Shown here: positions 8,897 to 17,033 of the stretch, piece by piece
Layout of the letters: each line of letters opens with the position of its first letter
Numbering within the stretch: the stretch's first letter is position 1
DNA from: [Flavobacterium] thermophilum
Lineage (GTDB): Bacteria; Bacillota; Bacilli; Bacillales; Anoxybacillaceae
Assembly (NCBI GenBank): GCA_900450595.1
Contig: UGGS01000002.1
Location: 496,001 to 560,000 of the forward strand
Direction: 5' to 3'
DNA length: 64,000 nt
Position numbers and translations under genes: made by a program
The notes under the pieces: generated by a model
Seen by the model: the letters and a program-made list of their open reading frames with translations, nothing else
The model's database searches: none
What the model was told of the DNA's origin: nothing

Positions 8897-9421
8897 TTAT
8901 CCGATCGTAAATACGTTTCCTTTTTTATGCGTTCCCACTGCTTTCGGCTGGGGAATACGGGCGGAAGAAATGGCGAACGAGACGTCCATCCGTCGCTCGG
9001 ACGGCTTTTCTCTTTCTTGTTCCGCCGGTTCGTCCTGTTTCGGACGGCTGACGGCAGCCGGCTTCTCCGACGGCTCCGATTGCTCGCCCCGGCCTGCCTT
9101 CGCTTGCCGTTTCGGACGTTCGCTTTGGCTTGCCTCCTCTCGCCGTTTTAGACGTTTTTCTTTTTTCGGCGCGGACGAACACGTTTCTTTTTTGTGTTCC
9201 ACTATTGGCGGCAGCGGGACGACGGCTTCTTGCCATTCCCCTTCTCCGGCCAGCTCGACAAGGACGGGCGGCACGTCAGCGTCTGTTTCCTCTTCCTCCT
9301 CTTCCCCTACACCGAGCAATAGCTGATCGAAAAACTCACCGTCTTCTATCCATCCCCATCCCATCGGTCCGGGCGGGGAAAAACGAAACGGCTGCAAGTC
9401 GAGTTTCGGAATGTGATCCAA
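8897..9421 (-). CDS. Low-complexity charged protein, probable spore-coat component
   Basis: 174 residues from a TTG start 8 bases after a perfect GGAGGT. The first 75 residues are aromatic/Pro-rich and then very acidic (a run of six Glu). Residues 80-145 are a Lys/Arg/Glu/Ser/Pro low-complexity stretch. The end is short and hydrophobic (GNVFTIG). No fold is recognisable. It is last in the cotSA-like operon, where B. subtilis has ytxO after cotSA, so a YtxO-like coat protein is a position-based guess. Such disordered charged proteins are common in Bacillus coats. Confidence 0.6.
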   Translation of the reverse strand: MDHIPKLDLQPFRFSPPGPMGWGWIEDGEFFDQLLLGVGEEEEEETDADVPPVLVELAGEGEWQEAVVPLPPIVEHKKETCSSAPKKEKRLKRREEASQSERPKRQAKAGRGEQSEPSEKPAAVSRPKQDEPAEQEREKPSERRMDVSFAISSARIPQPKAVGTHKKGNVFTIG

Positions 9422-9439
9422 CGTTAGGCACCTCCTTCT

Positions 9440-10459
9440 TTACAGTAGCGATGGCAGCGGCGTACGGCGAAGCGCATCTTGTTTTGTCCGCTCGACCGTA
9501 ATGGCTGTCTGCAGCTCCCACATATATTTTTCATCTGACCAATTGTCTTTTGCCCCTAAATAATACTTGCGGGCGACGGAGGCAAACAAGTGCGGAAACA
9601 ACAGCTCCGCCTCAAGCAGCCTGTACTGCTCGTCGGTGAGCGGATGGTTGAGGTGATACGCCTGAAGCAGCCGCGCGGCCAATTCTTCATCCCACACCGC
9701 CATCTTTTTCATTACTTTGTGGAGCAGCACTTGAATGTCGCGCACCGGCAAGTCGATGACGACCGCTGGCAGATAGCGCATCATCATCGTCTCTTCCGTT
9801 TCGACGAGGTGTGACAAGGAAATGTCTTTATGAATAAACCCTGTCCATCGGTTCGGACCGGCTGTCCATTCGGCGTAGGCATCGCTGTCTAGCTGCTCGA
9901 CCGCTTCCTCGCCCGCGGCGAGCATCGCACCGACCGTCTCGGAAAACAAGATGGAAAACGGATCATCGACGAACGAAGCCGCCATTTTCTTATAGCCGGA
10001 CAGCTCTTGCAGTTTCCACGTATACGTCTTTGGCCACTTTCCGAGCCGGTTTCGCTTTTTCGCCTTTGGGCTTGGAGAAAACTGTTGCGAGGCAACGTGG
10101 AACAAACCGAGAAATTCAAACGCATGTTCAAGCTGTTCGACATCGTAATAACTCACTTCCTTGCCGCTGACGGCATCATATAGCGCGTACGCCTGCGTTC
10201 CGCCGGCGACGCACAGCCCCCCGTTTTTCGTCCGGCATAACGGGGCGATCGGAAACTGCCGCTGTTGCAAATGCCGATGCGCCTCGGCATAAAACAGCAT
10301 CCGCCCCGGCACCGCCTCCCGTTGCCGCAGCATCTTCTCTCCCTCAGCTGTCGCAACCGTCCAGACCGTTTCCTTCGGCCGCACCGATTGAAGCTCTATT
10401 TGTTCAACTTGGTACGGATACAGCTCAAGCACCTTGGCAGCAATCCATGGTGACTGCAA
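9440..10459 (-). CDS. CotS/CotI-family protein with degenerate kinase motifs
   Basis: 339 residues, CotS-like fold. The catalytic loop reads HKDISLSH (210-217): His and Asp are kept, but the Asn five residues after the Asp is His217. The metal-binding segment is VVIDLPVRD (233-241), with one Asp of the usual D-x-D lost. K42 in EKMLRQ may be the N-lobe lysine. This suggests reduced or lost phosphotransfer, that is, a pseudokinase. It starts 5 bases after the CotSA-like gene, so the two are co-translated. The other CotS-type proteins in this window keep the Asn. B. subtilis CotI would be the nearest named relative. Confidence 0.8.
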   Translation of the reverse strand: MQSPWIAAKVLELYPYQVEQIELQSVRPKETVWTVATAEGEKMLRQREAVPGRMLFYAEAHRHLQQRQFPIAPLCRTKNGGLCVAGGTQAYALYDAVSGKEVSYYDVEQLEHAFEFLGLFHVASQQFSPSPKAKKRNRLGKWPKTYTWKLQELSGYKKMAASFVDDPFSILFSETVGAMLAAGEEAVEQLDSDAYAEWTAGPNRWTGFIHKDISLSHLVETEETMMMRYLPAVVIDLPVRDIQVLLHKVMKKMAVWDEELAARLLQAYHLNHPLTDEQYRLLEAELLFPHLFASVARKYYLGAKDNWSDEKYMWELQTAITVERTKQDALRRTPLPSLL

Positions 10460-10464
10460 CCGCT

Positions 10465-11604
10465 TTACCCCCTTTCTTCCCCGTAAGCGCGCAACAGCTT
10501 TGCGGCCACCGCTTCCCAGCTGAATTCGCGTTCCGCCTTCTGCCGCCCGTATTTGCCCATTTGACTGGCAAAAGCCGGTTCGTCAAGCAGTTTGTTGATG
10601 AGTGCGGCGTACGCTTCGGGGTTGCTGAAGTCGTTGACGATGTAGCCGTTTTTGCCGTTCTCAACGACCTCGGGGTTCCCCCCGCGGTTGCTCGTAATGA
10701 TCGGCAGCCCGGCCGCCATCGCTTCATAATGAACGCGCGCCAGCGGCTCTTGCCACTGGGACGGACAAACGAATAGATCAGCCATCGTGTACAGCTGCGG
10801 AATTTGCTCTGGTTTGACGAACTGAATAAACATCGCATTGTTTTCGTACAGCGCTCCGAGCGTATACAAGTAACGGACATAGCTGTTTACCTCATTAGCG
10901 CCAAACCATTTCGAGCCGACAAACACGATCACCGCTTCCGGATGCTTTTCGGTGATTGACGGCAGCGCCTCAAGAAGCAAATGGGCGCCTTTCACTTTGC
11001 TCAACCGCCCGACAAACAGCACGACTTTTTTCCCCTCGAGCCCGAGCTCGCGGCGGACAGCCGCATTGATTTTCGCTCCTTGCGCCGTCCATTTCGGCTG
11101 GAACGTCTTCCCATCGACCCCTGAATAAACAGTCGCCACTTTTCCAGCCGCCTGCGGGAAGCGGTCGCAAATGGTCGCCCCGATATAGTCGCTCACGGTT
11201 ACAATTTGTTTAACCGTATTAATGCAATCGATCCCTTCGGCATACGAAATTTTATCGTCCCGGAACATTTCATTATGGACGCTCAACACAATGGCGCTGT
11301 CTGGCGAAGCTTCGCGGATGTGGCGAATCCAGCGCGGCCGGTTGCATACGTGAATGACGTCATACGCTTCCGTGCGCAAATGGGCGGCTACTTCTTGTAC
11401 GTATGTCTCTTGGGCGAAGCGACGATAGGCGACCCCGTTTTTGTTCTTCTCCTCATCCGGCAGCTCACGGTCGCGAATCGACAACACCGTGACGTCGTGT
11501 TTTCGCGCCATGATCGCCGCTGTTGCATCGAGATAAATTTGTGTCGCCCCTCCCCGGATGGCTGGCACCGGCAGTTTTTCCGTTGCAATCATGGCGATTT
11601 TCAT
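10465..11604 (-). CDS. cotSA: CotSA-like GT4 glycosyltransferase
   Basis: 379 residues when started at the ATG before KIAMIATEKLPVPA; an in-frame extension upstream lacks protein-like composition. B. subtilis CotSA is about the same length. The GT-B C-lobe shows VVLFVGRLSKVKGAHLLLE and the donor motif CPSQWQEPLARVHYEAMAAG. It is a close paralogue of the YtcC protein in this window. It heads a minus-strand operon with a CotS/CotI-like gene and a charged coat-like gene, the arrangement expected for the cotSA locus. Predicted role: glycosylation of the spore outer layers. Confidence 0.85.
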   Translation of the reverse strand: MKIAMIATEKLPVPAIRGGATQIYLDATAAIMARKHDVTVLSIRDRELPDEEKNKNGVAYRRFAQETYVQEVAAHLRTEAYDVIHVCNRPRWIRHIREASPDSAIVLSVHNEMFRDDKISYAEGIDCINTVKQIVTVSDYIGATICDRFPQAAGKVATVYSGVDGKTFQPKWTAQGAKINAAVRRELGLEGKKVVLFVGRLSKVKGAHLLLEALPSITEKHPEAVIVFVGSKWFGANEVNSYVRYLYTLGALYENNAMFIQFVKPEQIPQLYTMADLFVCPSQWQEPLARVHYEAMAAGLPIITSNRGGNPEVVENGKNGYIVNDFSNPEAYAALINKLLDEPAFASQMGKYGRQKAEREFSWEAVAAKLLRAYGEERG

Positions 11605-11835
11605 GACATTCCCCCATCTTCTCGAAAAGTTCAGGCAAAAGCTTGTTTTTATATCATACGTGTGCTCCTTCCCTACTGTGCATGCCCGTGAAGCAAACGG
11701 GCATCCGTCAAACGCCCTTCGAGGTGGAGAACAGGCTGGACGTTCACCCGTTTTTTTCGTCTCGGGATAAACGGCTATGGACAGCAGCCGGCGCCCGCCA
11801 TACAGTAGAAAAAAAGAGGAAAGCAGGGACTGACG

Positions 11836-12882
11836 ATGGCTGATCAAACCGTCTATTCCACCGCGCCGTCAGCCGCCGCTGAACGGCTCGTCCATATGGC
11901 GCGTCTGCTGTTAAAGCAGTGGGACATAGAAGCCAAAGCGATTGACGTCGTGCAAAGCGGGCAAATGGCGCTCGTCTGGAAAGTGCATACCGATGGCGGA
12001 CCGAAATGCTTAAAGCGCATTCACCGCCCGGAAAAAAAGGCGCTCTTCTCGATTTACGCGCAAGACGCTTTGGCGAAAAAGGGGCTTTATGTCCCGCGCA
12101 TCATTGAGACACGCGACCACCGCCTATTTAAAAAGTACGGACCGTTTTTGTTTGTGCTGTACGACTGGATCGAAGGAACGCCGTTTGATTTGGCGATCCG
12201 CGACGATTTAACCGCCATGATCGGCGCCCTTGCCCATTTTCATGCGCAGTCGTCCGGTTACGAACCGCCGCCGGGCGTGCCGGTGTTCAGCAAACTCGGC
12301 AAATGGCCAAAGCATTACATGAAGCGCTGCCGGCAGCTCGAGGCGTGGAAACAGCTCGCCGAGTTGGATCGCGACGATCCGTTTTCCCGCTTGTATTTAG
12401 CCGAAATCGACCGCTTTATTGAAAAAGGAGAGGAAGTGTTGCAGCAGCTCCTCGATTCTCATTACGAGGCATGGGTTGAGCAGCTGAAGAAACGGCCGTC
12501 GCTTTGCCACCAAGACTATGGGACAGGGAACTCGCTGCGCGGAGAAGACGGAAACGTCTGGATCATCGACCTCGATACAGCTGCCTTTGACTTGCCGATT
12601 CGCGATGTCCGCAAAATGATGGCTCCGCTTCTTTTTGAAACAGACCGGCAAGGAAAAGCAAAAGCCGATATGGTGCTCGAGGCTTATGAGGCGGTGCGCC
12701 CGCTGGCAACAAAGGAAAAAAAAGTGCTGTTCATCGATCTATTGTTTCCGTACGATTTGTATGAGCTGGCAGTGGAAAAATATATCCGGAACGTGCCCCT
12801 CGCCGAGACGGAACTGGCCGAGGCAATGGCATACGAACAGGCCAAATGGGGGGAAATCGAGAGACGGCTCGCTTCGTTGTAG
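11836..12882 (+). CDS. CotS/CotI-family kinase-fold protein
   Basis: 348 residues, close to the 350-357 of CotS and CotI. The N-lobe lysine may lie in GGPKCLKRIH (K57 or K60). The hinge is LYDWIEGTPFDLA. The catalytic loop LCHQDYGTGNS keeps H-x-D-x4-N, and WIIDLDTAAFDLPIRDV supplies the metal-binding Asp pair, so it looks active. It also carries KLGKWPKHYMKR, a segment shared with the degenerate paralogue at 9440-10459 (RLGKWPKTYTWK). It is divergent from the cotSA-like operon across 231 bases. No substrate is known for this family. Confidence 0.82.
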   Translation: MADQTVYSTAPSAAAERLVHMARLLLKQWDIEAKAIDVVQSGQMALVWKVHTDGGPKCLKRIHRPEKKALFSIYAQDALAKKGLYVPRIIETRDHRLFKKYGPFLFVLYDWIEGTPFDLAIRDDLTAMIGALAHFHAQSSGYEPPPGVPVFSKLGKWPKHYMKRCRQLEAWKQLAELDRDDPFSRLYLAEIDRFIEKGEEVLQQLLDSHYEAWVEQLKKRPSLCHQDYGTGNSLRGEDGNVWIIDLDTAAFDLPIRDVRKMMAPLLFETDRQGKAKADMVLEAYEAVRPLATKEKKVLFIDLLFPYDLYELAVEKYIRNVPLAETELAEAMAYEQAKWGEIERRLASL

Positions 12883-12942
12883 AAAAACGGGCATTCCAGG
12901 CCGGCAGACGGCCCCAGGAACGCGGCCGACGCAAGTCGACGC

Positions 12943-12985
12943 GGCGGGCATGTGCAGCAGCAACCTTTGATGCCCGCCGGCTTCT
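12943..12985 (+). terminator. Possible terminator
   Basis: A 9-bp stem (GGCGGGCAT / ATGCCCGCC) with an 18-base loop and a weak TTCTTC tail lies downstream of the CotS-like gene. The T-run is poor. Confidence 0.4.
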
Positions 12986-13055
12986 TCACGTCTTCAACAA
13001 TGGCAGCCGGACGAAGAGGGTCGCCTGATCGGGAAATGACTTGTTCGAAGTGCCT

Positions 13056-13466
13056 TTATTGCATAAACCCGATCATCGTCACAGAAAGAAGCTGTGCGCG
13101 CCCGATGGCCGTTTCGTTTCCTCGTTCATCGGCGACCGTCAACTCGGTCGCCGTGCATCGTTTCAGCACACCTTCATAGCTTTGTTCTTTCGTGGCAAAC
13201 TGGCATTTAAGCGGCGGCAAATGGGTGGGCAGCCTCGTTAAAAAAGCGAGCTGCTCATCAAGCGTCATCGCCTGAAACTCCTTTTTAATGAAAAACGCCC
13301 TCTGTTCCTCCCCCTCTTCAATCTGTTCGGTGTCATCTGTCGTTTCTTTCTGTTGGGGGCGGTTCGTCCATGTAAACGTTTCTTGCATATGCGCCGCAGC
13401 CCGCATGGCCTTTGGCTGCACAATGTAAAGCAACGGCTCGGTTTCTACCACTTTTTGTTTCCGCAC
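13056..13466 (-). CDS. cotO: Spore coat protein CotO-like
   Basis: 136 residues from a GTG preceded by AAGGAGG. The longer in-frame extension would run through the fabI terminator, so it is rejected. The N-terminus carries the short motif PLLYIVQP, the middle is Lys/Glu/Thr-rich and disordered, and the C-terminus (about 70-136) looks like a small beta domain (QSYEGVLKRCTATELTVAD). cotO lies next to fabI in B. subtilis and the same is true here. CotO is a morphogenetic coat protein for the outer coat/crust. The call rests on position, size and layout. Confidence 0.7.
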   Translation of the reverse strand: MRKQKVVETEPLLYIVQPKAMRAAAHMQETFTWTNRPQQKETTDDTEQIEEGEEQRAFFIKKEFQAMTLDEQLAFLTRLPTHLPPLKCQFATKEQSYEGVLKRCTATELTVADERGNETAIGRAQLLSVTMIGFMQ

Positions 13467-13540
13467 GCCAATCCTCCTTCCATGCTTGCCTTCCCTTATA
13501 TATGTATGCCTTTGATTCCAATAATTGCCCCTCGACGGAC

Positions 13541-13573
13541 AAAAAACAGCCGTCCCATCGGCCGGGACGGCTG
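13541..13573 (-). terminator. fabI terminator
   Basis: Read on the minus strand, CAGCCGTCCC pairs with GGGACGGCTG and is followed by a run of T. It lies 13 bases past the fabI stop and before the cotO ribosome site, so cotO has its own promoter. Confidence 0.9.
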
Positions 13574-13585
13574 CCTCATTCATTT

Positions 13586-14362
13586 TTAATATCCTAAAAT
13601 GTGATACCCGGAATCGACATGAATAATTTCTCCGGTGATGCCGCGCGACAAGTCGCTGAACAAAAACAGCGCCGCATCGCCGACTTCTTCCTGCGTCGTC
13701 GTCCGGCGGAGCGGAGCGCGTTCTTCGATTTGCTTTAAAATCGAGTTGAAATCGCTCACCCCTTTGGCCGACAGTGTGCGAATCGGTCCAGCGGAAATGG
13801 CATTGACGCGGATGCCGTATTTGCCCAAATCGTTCGCCAAATATTTCACGCTCGCATCAAGCGACGCTTTCGCCACACCCATAATGTTGTAGTTTTGCAC
13901 GACGCGCTCGCCGCCTAAGTACGTAAGAGTGACGATGCTGCCGCCTTCCGTCATCAGCTCTTTCGCTTCACGAGCCACCGCGGTGAGCGAATACGCACTG
14001 ATGTTATGGGCGAGCAAAAAGCCTTCGCGGCTGACATTCATATACTCACCGCTCAAGTCTTCTTTATTGGCATAGGCGATGCAATGAGCGACGCCGTGGA
14101 TGACGCCGACTTGTTCTTTGATTTGCGCGAAACATTGAACGATGTCTTCGTCTTTTGCCACATCGCACGGCAGCAGAAGGGAGCGTTCATCCCCAAGCGT
14201 ATCGACCAGCGCCCGCACCTCTTTTTCAAACCGCTCGCCGGCATACGTAAACACCAACCGAGCGCCGGCAGCATGAAGCGAACGAGCAATCCCCCAGGCG
14301 ATGCTTCGTTTGTTCGCCACCCCCATCACGACATATGTACGTCCTTCCAATGATAAGACCAT
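13586..14362 (-). CDS. fabI: Enoyl-[acyl-carrier-protein] reductase FabI
   Basis: 258 residues from the ATG preceded by GGGAGG; the upstream ATG would place the start inside the leader. It is the NADH/NADPH-dependent last step of fatty acid elongation. Cofactor motif GVANKRSIAWGIA (14-26); active-site Tyr158 and Lys165 in QNYNIMGVAKAS; APLRRTTTQEEVGDAALFLFSD near the end. It is single-gene, with a FapR operator upstream and its own terminator. Synteny with B. subtilis fabI next to cotO is conserved. Confidence 0.96.
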   Translation of the reverse strand: MVLSLEGRTYVVMGVANKRSIAWGIARSLHAAGARLVFTYAGERFEKEVRALVDTLGDERSLLLPCDVAKDEDIVQCFAQIKEQVGVIHGVAHCIAYANKEDLSGEYMNVSREGFLLAHNISAYSLTAVAREAKELMTEGGSIVTLTYLGGERVVQNYNIMGVAKASLDASVKYLANDLGKYGIRVNAISAGPIRTLSAKGVSDFNSILKQIEERAPLRRTTTQEEVGDAALFLFSDLSRGITGEIIHVDSGYHILGY

Positions 14363-14391
14363 TCGTTCATCCTCCCAATTATCATTTATTC

Positions 14392-14408
14392 TTAGCACCA
14401 GGTGTTAA
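14392..14408. promoter_or_regulatory. FapR operator of fabI
   Basis: The 17-bp near-palindrome TTAGCACCAGGTGTTAA matches the FapR box (TTAGTACCTGATACTAA type). It lies 30 bases before the fabI start, where it would overlap the promoter or start site. FapR represses fatty acid genes until malonyl-CoA rises. Confidence 0.8.
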
Positions 14409-14560
14409 TTCTATTATAGGCGATGCGGCAGACAATGTAAATGCGCGCTTTCTTTTTGCCTTTTGGCTCCTTCATGCTGCCGGCGGTTTTTCCCACTTTG
14501 CAAAACCGACTCAATTCGCTAATATGGTATATGGTACATTTGAATGGAGAGGATCGTTCC

Positions 14561-15736
14561 ATGGATCATGACCGTTTTTCCCAATCGAAGCTTGATTATC
14601 ACTTATTATTTCTTTTATTCTTAATGGCCGTGGTGAGCGCCATCGCCATTCACAGCGCGGAGCCGATGCTTCCCGAGAAGCTGCAGAACGTCAACTTCGC
14701 TTCCAAGCAGCTGCAATGGTACGTGATCGGCGCCGTTGTGATTGCGTTCACCATGATCGTCGACTATGATCGGCTGTTTCAAATCGCTTGGTATTTGTAC
14801 GGATTCGGGATGCTGCTGTTGCTCGGACTCGAACTGAACGTTCCGGGCTCCGTGACGATTAAAGGAGCGACAAGCTGGTACAGCCTCCCGGGCGGGAACT
14901 TTCAGCCATCCGAGCTGATGAAAATTTTTATGATCATCGTCCTAAGCCGCATCATCGTCAATCATCGGGAAAAATACCCTGAACCCATGATCCGCGATGA
15001 TTTCAAGCTGCTCGGCAAAATCGCCCTCACCGTGTTGCCGCCGCTCATCTTGTTGGCCAAGCAGCCGGACATGGGCATGTCGATGGTATTTACGGCCATC
15101 ACCGCCACCTTGGTGCTCGTTTCCGGCATCCGTTGGCGCATCATTTTCGGCATCGTCTTTTCCGGAGTGGCGGCCGTGGCATCCATTGTATTCATATACT
15201 TTTATTTTCCGGACTTTTTTCATAAATATATCATTGAAGAAGATTACCAATTAAACCGGTTTTACGGATGGCTCGCACCGTATGAATATTCGACCGACCA
15301 AGGGTTTCAGCTCATCCGTTCGTTGATGGCCATCGGCTCGGGGGAGCTGTACGGGAAGGGGCTCGGCAATTTACAAGTGTACTTGCCTGAGGCGCATACC
15401 GACTTTATTTTCGGGGTTATTGCCGAACAGTTCGGATTCGTCGGTTCGAGCATCGTCGTTTCGCTCTTTTTCCTGCTTGTTTACCGCATGGTCCATATCG
15501 CGCTTGAGAGCAACGATTTGTATGGCAGCTATTTATGCGCCGGCGTCGTCGGCATGATCACGTTCCAAGTGTTCCAAAACATCGGCATGACGATCGGGCT
15601 GCTGCCGATCACCGGGCTGCCGCTGCCGTTTATCAGCTACGGAGGAAGCTCGCTCGCCACGTACATGCTGGCGATCGGCCTTGTCTTAAATGTCCATTCG
15701 CGGACGCGGAAATTTATGTTCGCGAGCGATGAATAG
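14561..15736 (+). CDS. RodA/FtsW/SpoVE-family peptidoglycan polymerase
   Basis: 391 residues, start chosen at the ATG after GGAGAGGATCG. It is an integral membrane SEDS protein with about ten hydrophobic segments. Signature parts: GATSWYSLPGGNFQPSELMKI (about 107-127), QGFQLIRSLMAIGSGELYGKGLG, PEAHTDFIFGVIAEQFGF and the C-terminal GLPLPFISYGGSSLATYM. The polymerase Asp is probably in PEAHTDF. SEDS proteins polymerise glycan strands with a class B PBP. It resembles RodA in length and lack of a long tail. Its place next to fabI differs from B. subtilis. It is divergent from fabI and ends in a terminator. Confidence 0.87.
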   Translation: MDHDRFSQSKLDYHLLFLLFLMAVVSAIAIHSAEPMLPEKLQNVNFASKQLQWYVIGAVVIAFTMIVDYDRLFQIAWYLYGFGMLLLLGLELNVPGSVTIKGATSWYSLPGGNFQPSELMKIFMIIVLSRIIVNHREKYPEPMIRDDFKLLGKIALTVLPPLILLAKQPDMGMSMVFTAITATLVLVSGIRWRIIFGIVFSGVAAVASIVFIYFYFPDFFHKYIIEEDYQLNRFYGWLAPYEYSTDQGFQLIRSLMAIGSGELYGKGLGNLQVYLPEAHTDFIFGVIAEQFGFVGSSIVVSLFFLLVYRMVHIALESNDLYGSYLCAGVVGMITFQVFQNIGMTIGLLPITGLPLPFISYGGSSLATYMLAIGLVLNVHSRTRKFMFASDE

Positions 15737-15771
15737 CCGCTTGCCCATCACCGGCAGGCGGCTTCGTTTTT
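15736..15771 (+). terminator. Terminator of the RodA-like gene
   Basis: GCCGCTTGCC pairs with GGCAGGCGGC (7-base loop) followed by TTCGTTTTT. The first base belongs to the stop codon. Confidence 0.8.
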
Positions 15772-15882
15772 GCCGGCCGCCACCCATTTTGCGGCTGTCC
15801 CGGCGCAATCTCCTCTTTTCTTTCTATTGTCTGACGGACATACTGGTAGTATACCGACCATAGTCAGAAAGGAGAGCATCCT

Positions 15883-16620
15883 ATGGCCATTGACATTATC
15901 GGCGATATTCATGGCTGTCGCCGAGAATTTGTTGCGTTGACAGAAAAACTAGGGTATGTATGGAACGAAGGGATTCCCGTTCATCCTGGCGGCCGAAAGC
16001 TCGGGTTTGTCGGTGATTTGACCGATCGCGGCCCCGAGTCGCTAAACATGATTGAGATCGTCTCCGCCCTTGTCGAGCGAAAGCTGGCTTACTACGTGCC
16101 GGGCAACCATTGCAATAAGCTGTACCGCTTCTTTTTAGGGCGCAACGTGCAAATCGCCCATGGTCTTGAGACGACCGTCGCGGAATATCGCGCCTTGCCC
16201 CCGAGCGAACAGGAGATGGTCCGCCGCAAATTTATCCGCCTGTATGAGCAGGCGCCCCTGTACGCCGTTTTGGATGAGGGGCGCCTTGTCATCGCCCACG
16301 CCGGCATTCGCCATGATTATATCGGGCGGACGGATCAAAAAGTCAAGACGTTCGTCCTATACGGAGACATCACCGGCGAAACGAACCCGGACGGGACGCC
16401 GGTGCGCCGCGACTGGACGAAGCGGTATCGCGGCGACGCATGGGTCGTCTATGGCCATACGCCTGTCAAAACTCCGCGGTTTGTCGGACGAACCGTCAAC
16501 ATTGACACCGGCTGTGTATTCGGCGGTGCGCTCACTGCGTTGCGCTACCCGGAAATGGAGACCGTCTCGGTTCCGTCATCGATGCCATACGTTCCGGAAA
16601 AATTCCGTTCGTTCCCGTAA
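15883..16620 (+). CDS. prpE: Bis(5'-nucleosyl)-tetraphosphatase PrpE
   Basis: 245 residues, GAAAGGAG before the ATG. It is a metallophosphoesterase of the PPP type that hydrolyses Ap4A and can dephosphorylate proteins. Metal-ligand motifs appear in order: GDIHGC (7-12), [25 protein letters not shown] and [10 protein letters not shown]. The C-terminal [19 protein letters not shown] is typical of PrpE/PP1-like bacterial enzymes. In B. subtilis prpE (yjbP) is followed by yjbO, as here. The gene converges on yjbO; a mobile element has landed in the short gap. Confidence 0.93.
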   Translation: MAIDIIGDIHGCRREFVALTEKLGYVWNEGIPVHPGGRKLGFVGDLTDRGPESLNMIEIVSALVERKLAYYVPGNHCNKLYRFFLGRNVQIAHGLETTVAEYRALPPSEQEMVRRKFIRLYEQAPLYAVLDEGRLVIAHAGIRHDYIGRTDQKVKTFVLYGDITGETNPDGTPVRRDWTKRYRGDAWVVYGHTPVKTPRFVGRTVNIDTGCVFGGALTALRYPEMETVSVPSSMPYVPEKFRSFP

Positions 16621-16632
16621 CCGGCGCTTCAT

Positions 16633-17033
16633 CCTATTTCGCGCAGGAGACTCCCACTTCAACGACCAAAGGGAGTAAGTGGGAGAGGAATGCGCGTTCC
16701 CCTTTTCTTTTGTGTATGATAGAATAAAGGCGTGGAGAAAACCGTTTAATAAAGGCACTCCAATAACTGCTACTCGATGTATGGAGTTGGTTACAGGAAA
16801 CGTTGTAACCGTAAAACATCGAGCGTAGATCCGTCTGTTGTGTGTGGAAGCCAAGTACTGCCAACAGACACACCGAGAGAATCGGTAACGATGCAGGCAT
16901 GACCTGCGTCGTTGGGTAGTTGTCAACCTGCCCTGATGCAACCCCAAGTCAAGGAAGGAGGACGAAGTCCGCTTGTACTTCTGGGGAGTTGCAAGCCCCC
17001 ACTTCAAGCGTTAGCTAAGTGGGGGTAGTTGAC
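16633..17033 (+). mobile_element. Non-autonomous IS200/IS605-type element (401 bp, no protein gene)
   Basis: The left end carries a 9-bp palindrome (CTCCCACTT at 16651, AAGTGGGAG at 16677). The right end carries CCCCCACTT at 16996 and AAGTGGGGG at 17017, followed by GTAGTTGAC. The left end abuts TTCAT (16628-16632) and the right end finishes in TTGAC, the expected pair of cleavage sites for TnpA(Y1) transposition. Joining the flanks recreates a plausible empty site in which the neighbouring yjbO gene ends in TGA. It encodes no TnpA or TnpB, so it would have to be moved in trans. There are no terminal inverted repeats or target duplication, as expected for the family. Confidence 0.8.
16771..17033 (+). 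ncRNA. Putative omega-RNA-like structured RNA
   Basis: A chain of stem-loops fills the right part of the element: CTCGATGT/ACATCGAG (16773, 16816) enclosing GGTTAC/GTAACC; GTCTGTTG/CAACAGAC (16833, 16862); AACGATGCAGG/CCTGCGTCGTT (16887, 16903); GCAACCCCAAGT with ACTTCTGGGGAGTTGC (16938, 16977) enclosing GGAC-GAA-GTCC; then the right-end hairpin. TnpB omega RNAs are derived from the right end of such elements and take the flanking DNA as guide. Here the guide would begin GAGCGCACCGTTTCAATG. Transcription is not shown by sequence. Confidence 0.55.

Noticed and set aside
16576..17007. Minus-strand frame of 143 codons across the IS605-like element
   Set aside because: It crosses the prpE end and the structured RNA, has no family features, and its composition is not protein-like.
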